From Ciona savignyi (Eukaryota > Chordata > Ascidiacea > Phlebobranchia > Cionidae), in contig CH003126.1 of NCBI GenBank assembly GCA_000149265.1, positions 88,098 through 152,097 on the forward strand: a stretch of DNA of 64,000 nucleotides. Reading direction: 5' to 3'. The notes under the pieces were generated by a model. That model made no database searches. It worked only from the letters and a program-made list of their open reading frames with translations, and was not told the DNA's origin. Position 1 is the first letter of the stretch. Each line of letters opens with the position of its first letter. Made by a program: the position numbers and the translations under genes. Shown here piece by piece: positions 58,471 to 64,000 of this stretch.

Positions 58471-61400
58471 TCATCTAGGCTTCACCGGACCAACAATTTC
58501 TTTCCTGGCTTGTTTGTTTCTGCTCAACACCTCTCCAGGTGATGGATAAGGGCGTTGTTGGAAGAGAGGGCCATTTGCTGTGGAATCAACTCCACTTTTT
58601 GCGTCGTCAACTTTTTTTAAACCAGACGCCCATTTTCCCCTGAAAATTGTAAGAGTGTGGTTATTTTGTAACAAACGACATTTGTTTCTGAGCAATGAAT
58701 AACATATTAATGCTTATTTGCAGGGACTTGAAAATGCAGCAGTGTTATAACACAGGCTATTGTTCCATTGCCATTTGCCTACAGTTGTATTATTAGGCTA
58801 ACTGAATAGTTAAATACATTATAAAGAAATATGTTACCAGATATACTAAATATATAGTTAAGACATTGCTACACAGTATGACATATTAACAATTGGCCAA
58901 ATGGCCACTACAAACAGAAAATGACAGATAAGTTTTGTGATTGATTGACAGTTAACTAAAGCCAGTTTAATTATTAAAATTGAGATGATTTAGTGCCTGA
59001 TACTGATACTGTAATATCTATAACCAAGAAATGGATTACTGACCAAAGGATATTAGAATCTGAGCACATATATGAACAGCTATTTACTTATAACACAGGC
59101 GAGATTATCTTGTGTCTGCAGTTGGTTACTCAGAGATACTAAAGTGCCTATTATGATAAAGACATTGCTACATTGTATTAATAACCAAGAAAAGTTTAAG
59201 AAAAAAGGGTTATTTAACATTACGATCTTGGCGTGTTTATATATTAAAAAAACACAAACATATGTGAAATTTTTATCAGTTAAATATCAATAACCAAGAA
59301 AAGTTATTAACCGGTCATTTAATTTTAGCATCTTTTTAGGATTTTAGGATTTTAGGAATAGGATTTAATTTTAGGATTTTAGTATTTATGTACCGGTACC
59401 GGTATACAGCTATTTATCATATAAACACTTGTGAAGCTATTTGTCCATAAAACATAAACTAACCGAGGTGCATCTGAGTATGAACTTGGATCCATCGGAT
59501 CGAATTCTTCAGGTGCTCGTGCTTTTCTTTTTGAACCTTTAAAATTACGATAAGACTCTTGTTTTAGTATTTGCTGTTACTTCATATTGGCATGAAACCG
59601 ATAGGCGTTAGGTAATTGTAAACTATTTTTAAAATAAAATATAACAAATTTAAAAAGTAAGCTGTAATCTTACCACCTTTTATTTTTTAATGCAGAATAT
59701 TGAAAAATAAAAATCTGGACCAAATTTTTACTTTATGTGTGTACTAACTAAACTAAGTTTAATTAAATTTAATTGTATCACATGTATATCTATAATACCT
59801 AGTACCGGTACCTTTTATTTGATACTTTGTCACAATTAAAAAGTAAACTTACAATTAACAAATGAAGCTTGATTTAAATATGTAAATTTCATTCAATCCT
59901 AACAAATAAAACAGAATAATAATGAACAACTCTAAAAAACAAACAACATGTGGTTGAGTTTGAATAAATCTGCTTACTTTTATGTTTGGCTGCTTTTTTC
60001 TCTTCTTTTCTATAATCTACAGGTTCTGCAGATCTCGTCATTTTTTCAAGGCTGAAAACAAAATTTAAATTTTATTGACAAATGTATTTTACAGTTTAGC
60101 GCACCGGATTGTAATATTGCATATAATCAATTTTTGAAAAAAACGGATTTAATGCAATAAAACAAGGCAGTCTGATCGATTTAATCACGAATATCAATGA
60201 TTCTCTTGTGGGCAGTGGTCAGATGCAGATCTAGCTTTTTGAGATATGTTGATTTTATGTGACCAATTCATCAATAAGATAAAATCTGGCCGAATACCTA
60301 ATAGCTTGGCGGTTTAGTGCTAATTTTATTTATGATGATCAGTTACTAATATTTGTAAAATAATATCATAGAGATACAACTTTTGAACAGGAAGGAATTT
60401 TACCTGACTGGGGCGAAGGGCAATTTCTTTGGAGCTGGATTTGTTATCTTGGCATCAAGATCAGTGGGTGGAAGCCAGCTCACCTTGTCTGTCACCATGT
60501 CCCAGTAATACCATGTCTCACTTGAAGAAACAGAAATAATTAAGAAATGTAGAGTTGTATTATGATGTGATCAAAGGTGTATTAACTAGAAATATTACAA
60601 CCGTCTGTTTTTTGGTGTATTAAGGCAAGATAAATTAATAGACCAGAAATTAGGAATAATATTAGTAAACACTAAATAACATAATATGCTTAAAGCATTA
60701 ACTAAAATATATAGATTCTAAAAAAATCCAATTAAAATCTAAATTTTATAAAACAAAATTAGGATTCAAAATAATATTTTTTAATAAATCGTATAAATAT
60801 TTTGGTTTTGAATTTCTGTATTACAGCTGTTGTTTTTTAATTGATTGTAGTTCCTAGTTAAAGTCTAGGGTAGTTACATCTTGTACAAAGCTACAAATGA
60901 ATTATTTTTAAAGGTAGCCTCTTGTGCTGCAGGGTAAAACTAAAAAAAGGAAAAAAAAGAAAACTAGACATGAACAATTATTAGGGCAAGAGAGTTAGTT
61001 TTAAGGCTAGGATTAAATTTACAATTAGTTCTGGGGTTGAGATAAGTGTTTGAAGCAGGGTTAAAATAACTTTCCATAGTTTTAGTAAGCAGTTTCCTCC
61101 TTTACTCCTTTCCTTTTAGTGTTGCCTCTGCATCAGTCAGTATAAATACGTAAACTACCATTAGAATAAGTTTACATAGTTTTAGTGAATAGTTTCCTTC
61201 CTTCCTTTTTTCATCAATTTAGTATTGCCATATATGGATATGTGCACACTACCATTGATACTCACTGCGTTGGTTCCCACACCTTTTCCCATGAAGGAGG
61301 AAGATGTTTCCCGAACTCATCTATGTGAGCATCTTGTCCAGGAACATCATAATCTTCAGCAATCACTTCTTCATCTAATTGGTTTGAATCTGTAAGCAAT

Positions 61401-63026
61401 TTGCAAAATTTGAAGGGGTTTTCAGTTTAGATTGCAGATCCAAGCTTTAATTTTAAATTGTTAAAAATCTAACACTTCCTGCTGGGAAAAAAACTAAAAG
61501 AACGAAAAGCGGAAAAAATGGAAGGAGATAAACTGCACATTAACTCTTTCACTCCCGGCCAAATGCATTAATTTAAACATGCTGTCCCGCAGTGTTTTTT
61601 ACAATTTTTGGTCATTTTCAAATTAGCACAGTTTTTCTCAAATTTATGCTATGATTTAATATTTAGTATGGTTGGAAAGATAATTTATCCCTCTTTTAAA
61701 CAAACCGCACACCTAGAATCTACCTCCAATAAAGAATATATTATGTAAACTTTAGTGAACACCACTTTTTATGTAAAGAAAATTCTGCTCGACTTTGAAA
61801 ATTTTGAGGTGCACTGACAAACGAAATACTCACTAATTATTGGTATGCCCAAATGATATGAAAATTGGAATGTAGATTGTCTAATAGTTTTTGTACTCAG
61901 GAAAATTTGAACTGTATTTGTATCTTCAGTAGTTTTTTTACTATTCCTAATTGAAAGTTTCCTTTATTCTAACTATATTATGAAAAATTGAACCAAAACG
62001 CATTGAAGTTTTTAGTTTTGTAGAACTAGTAAAAAGTATAAATAAGAACAGTGAAGGAAGTGTAAAAAGGGCATACAAAAGCAAACAAACACAAATACTA
62101 TATCCAATATTCTTCAAAGCAGGGCACACCGAACTAGCTAGTCTCGCCGCCTTTTTCTTTATCGTGCGCTCAGCAGGCCCAGCTGGATTCATGCTTTGGT
62201 GAACACGAAGCATAAACGCCTGCTGCGAAAACGTCACCAACGCTCTCCGTTTTTTCTCAACGGCACGAAATTCACAGAGAATGTAAAGAAAGACTTGCTT
62301 GACAAAAACAGCTTCTCCGCAAGTTAACGCGACTCCTATTGGCTGAGTTAGTCACTTGTAAATTCGTGTAAAATCGATAGAAATAAGAGGCGAAGCCTTG
62401 AAAAAGAAAGGCTATCACTCCTCGCATTTTTAATATTTCTCCACGAAAATTACAGAGAATAAAATATAGGGTTTCCTTGATCGAATGAGCCATAGCTGAG
62501 GTCTCTACCATTACGCATTGCGGAGAAATCGTTTTTTAGATTTGCACCTATTTATGTACAGGCGGGATACCATGTTTTCCCACCAACTCGCGATATATGG
62601 CGAGTTGGGACGGAAAGAGTTAAAATTAAGTTTCGTACATTAGAGTTATTTTTAAAGATGGGGTTGGAGTTGAGGTTAGTTATGGGGTTAAGATTAGTGT
62701 TTTGGACAGAGTTAAAAGTAGTTGCCGTGAACTCAGCGGATTAATGGGTTCTACTAAATTGAAAGAACAAGTCTGTCTTATACATCACACTGCAATAGCT
62801 CCGGTAACCCGACGGTAGGCGCGAGGTGATCTTACTATTGTTCGTGTGTTAACCCGTTTGGTTTTCCCATTCACGAAGATAAACATGAATATCCTATCCT
62901 ATCCGGTCTACGATAAATATTCTACTAATATTAGCCTACAAACGAAAAATTAACCAAACCTGGTGGTTCATCAGAAAGTATCCCTCGTTTTGCGAGACGC
63001 GCAGCTAAAGCAGCGGGTAAAGGCAT
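58471..63026 (-). CDS. PQBP1: Polyglutamine-binding protein 1
   Basis: Six exons (63026-62960, 61389-61266, 60520-60404, 60051-59978, 59536-59464, 58639-58471, minus strand) close in frame to 207 aa. The N terminus [17 protein letters not shown] is the family signature. VIAEDYDV follows, then the WW domain spanning exons 2-3 ([31 protein letters not shown]). A short basic linker leads to the C-terminal [20 protein letters not shown] and [13 protein letters not shown], the intrinsically disordered part that binds the spliceosomal protein TXNL4A/U5-15kD. Role: nuclear pre-mRNA splicing and transcription-linked adaptor. At 207 aa it is shorter than the human protein (265 aa); the Arg/Asp/Glu-rich polar repeat between the WW domain and C terminus is essentially absent. 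Confidence 0.96.
60935..61135. mobile_element. MITE family M1 copy in PQBP1 intron 2
   Basis: Left arm GGGTAAAACTAAAAAAAGG and right arm CCTTTCCTTTTAGTGTTGCC enclose GGGGTTGAGATAAGTGTTTG-like interior shared with the other M1 copies. Confidence 0.65.
61486..62720. mobile_element. MITE family M1 copy split by a later insertion
   Basis: The left half (61486-61543: AAAAACTAAAAGAACGAAAA...AACTGCACATTAA) and the right half (62620-62720: ...GGGGTTGGAGTTGAGG...TTTGGACAGAG) are parts of one M1 element. A TTAA-flanked insertion separates them. Confidence 0.65.
61544..62619. mobile_element. TTAA-flanked element (piggyBac-like termini) in PQBP1 intron 1
   Basis: The 1,076-bp insertion is bordered by TTAA on both sides (61540-61543 and 62620-62623). 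Inverted ends are CTCTTTCACTCCCGGCC and, on the other strand, CTCTTTCCGTCCCAACTC. TTAA duplication is diagnostic of piggyBac-type integration. Two minus-strand ORFs inside (61947-62240, 62272-62511) do not resemble a piggyBac transposase, so it is probably non-autonomous. Confidence 0.75.
62725..62912 (+). repeat. 3' part of SINE S2
   Basis: CAGCGGATTAATGGGTTCTA through GCAATAGCTCCGGTAACCCG to a TATCCTATCCTATCC end; lacks the tRNA-like head. Confidence 0.75.
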
Positions 63027-64000
63027 AGTAAAATTATCCTCAATTACATGTACAGTATCAAAGTAACTCGTCTTACGTCGATAATAACGGTGAATCCCCA
63101 ATTTACCTGTTCTTTTTTACTTGTTATAATGTTTCTATGTTAGAAACTATTTCTACCTCAAGTGTTGAACGAAATGCCAATTTAGTCTATATTTTGCTGC
63201 TTTATGTTAATTAAAAAAATGCACAGTTTAAAAAAGAAACAGGATAATCTACAAAACAACATTATATAAAACACGTCAGCTGTATCCGAGTGATATATGA
63301 TATCTGAATAAAACAACGCACGCCATCCTTAGCAGCTGTTTTGCTGTAGGCTAGTCCTTTGCCAGTTGCTACAGTATTTTTTGTTAATTGTTGGATTTTC
63401 AGTTAACGCCATATTTGTTTTGGTATATATATATATGACATGTATTTTCAAATTGTTGGTGGTAACCACTGCAGCGAAAGAAACAAAAATAAAAATTGTA
63501 TTGTAATTGTATTGTAAACCTGCCATTGAATAGTGCAATTTAAAAAGGATTTCGTTAAATGTTTACAACCTTAAAATGAAGTAAAAAAATATTGAAATGA
63601 CGACTCATGTACATGTAAGTATAGTGTCGCATCGCGGAAGTTTTATTAATATCATATTTTCGCTAAATAAAAGATAACGAAATAGGTTATTGCAGCGTAC
63701 GTATTTTTGAGTGTCAACGTTTTTTATTTCCCATTTTTGTGATGTGCTTTCTGGTTATTAACTAGATGTATATTTTTACAACAAATGAAACGTATAGCGT
63801 ACATGTTAAAATGCTTTATAGGCTGCACTTTCGGACCTCATAAATATTGTTATTTATAAATATATATCGAAACTTTCTAAATAATACAAAAAAAGATATA
63901 CTTGCACAACGATTTTACGTACATAACTAGTTTAATCAAAATTATTTTATTGCGTTTTGCATGTTAGTCAGTATGTAGATCGTTCGCTTTAAACATTCTA
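63027..64000. other. PQBP1 upstream region, no gene seen
   Basis: The flank is AT-rich with an ATATATATATATATG tract near 63426 and a tandem TTGTATTGTAATTGTATTGTAA near 63497-63518. No coding, RNA or repeat feature could be supported. The PQBP1 promoter should lie here, but I see no distinctive element. Confidence 0.4.

Noticed and set aside
63329-63538. 69-aa minus-strand ORF upstream of PQBP1
   Set aside because: Low-complexity Ile/Tyr/Thr-rich translation of AT repeats, with no splice partners or similarity.

Overview
The window is animal nuclear DNA: AT-rich, with short exons, GT-AG introns and many tRNA-derived SINEs and MITEs. Gene content and one very distinctive gene arrangement point to a solitary ascidian, most likely Ciona. 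No database search was possible; identifications rest on recognised motifs and on exon models whose splice phases close in frame.

1-8.7 kb is gene-free repeat DNA: a ~335-bp tandem family, a ~490-530-bp satellite studded with GTTTCnAGAAAC motifs, a hAT transposase relic, two MITE-like elements and dispersed repeats. 8.8-25.4 kb is a tandem duplication of a cytosolic sulfotransferase gene (two intact 7-exon copies, 329 and 325 aa) linked to a short-chain dehydrogenase/reductase (SDR). The downstream SDR copy is broken by a nonsense codon and frameshifts. The copy between the sulfotransferases is reduced to one exon.

27.7-46.6 kb is the most important region. A 34-exon polycystin-1-like gene (2,803 aa: signal peptide, PKD-like domain, REJ-type ectodomain, GPS, PLAT, multi-pass membrane region with polycystin channel) carries a two-exon fibrinogen-like gene in its first intron on the opposite strand. 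This matches the s-Themis (sperm receptor) / v-Themis (egg-coat ligand) pairs that control self-sterility in Ciona. A second cassette follows directly. Its fibrinogen gene is intact, but its receptor has stop codons and has lost about 12 kb, fusing exon 5 to the last exon. A relic of a last exon just upstream (26.8 kb) indicates at least a third, mostly deleted cassette. The layout fits the B/B2 type of Themis locus, but I cannot assign the paralogue or allele from sequence alone.

49.3-51.9 kb holds AMMECR1 (5 exons, 306 aa, plus strand). 52.8-58.0 kb holds an unrecognised 10-exon gene (463 aa, minus strand), convergent with AMMECR1. 58.5-63.0 kb holds PQBP1 (6 exons, 207 aa, minus strand). 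PQBP1 intron 1 contains a TTAA-flanked insertion inside an older MITE. The last 1 kb has no recognisable gene.
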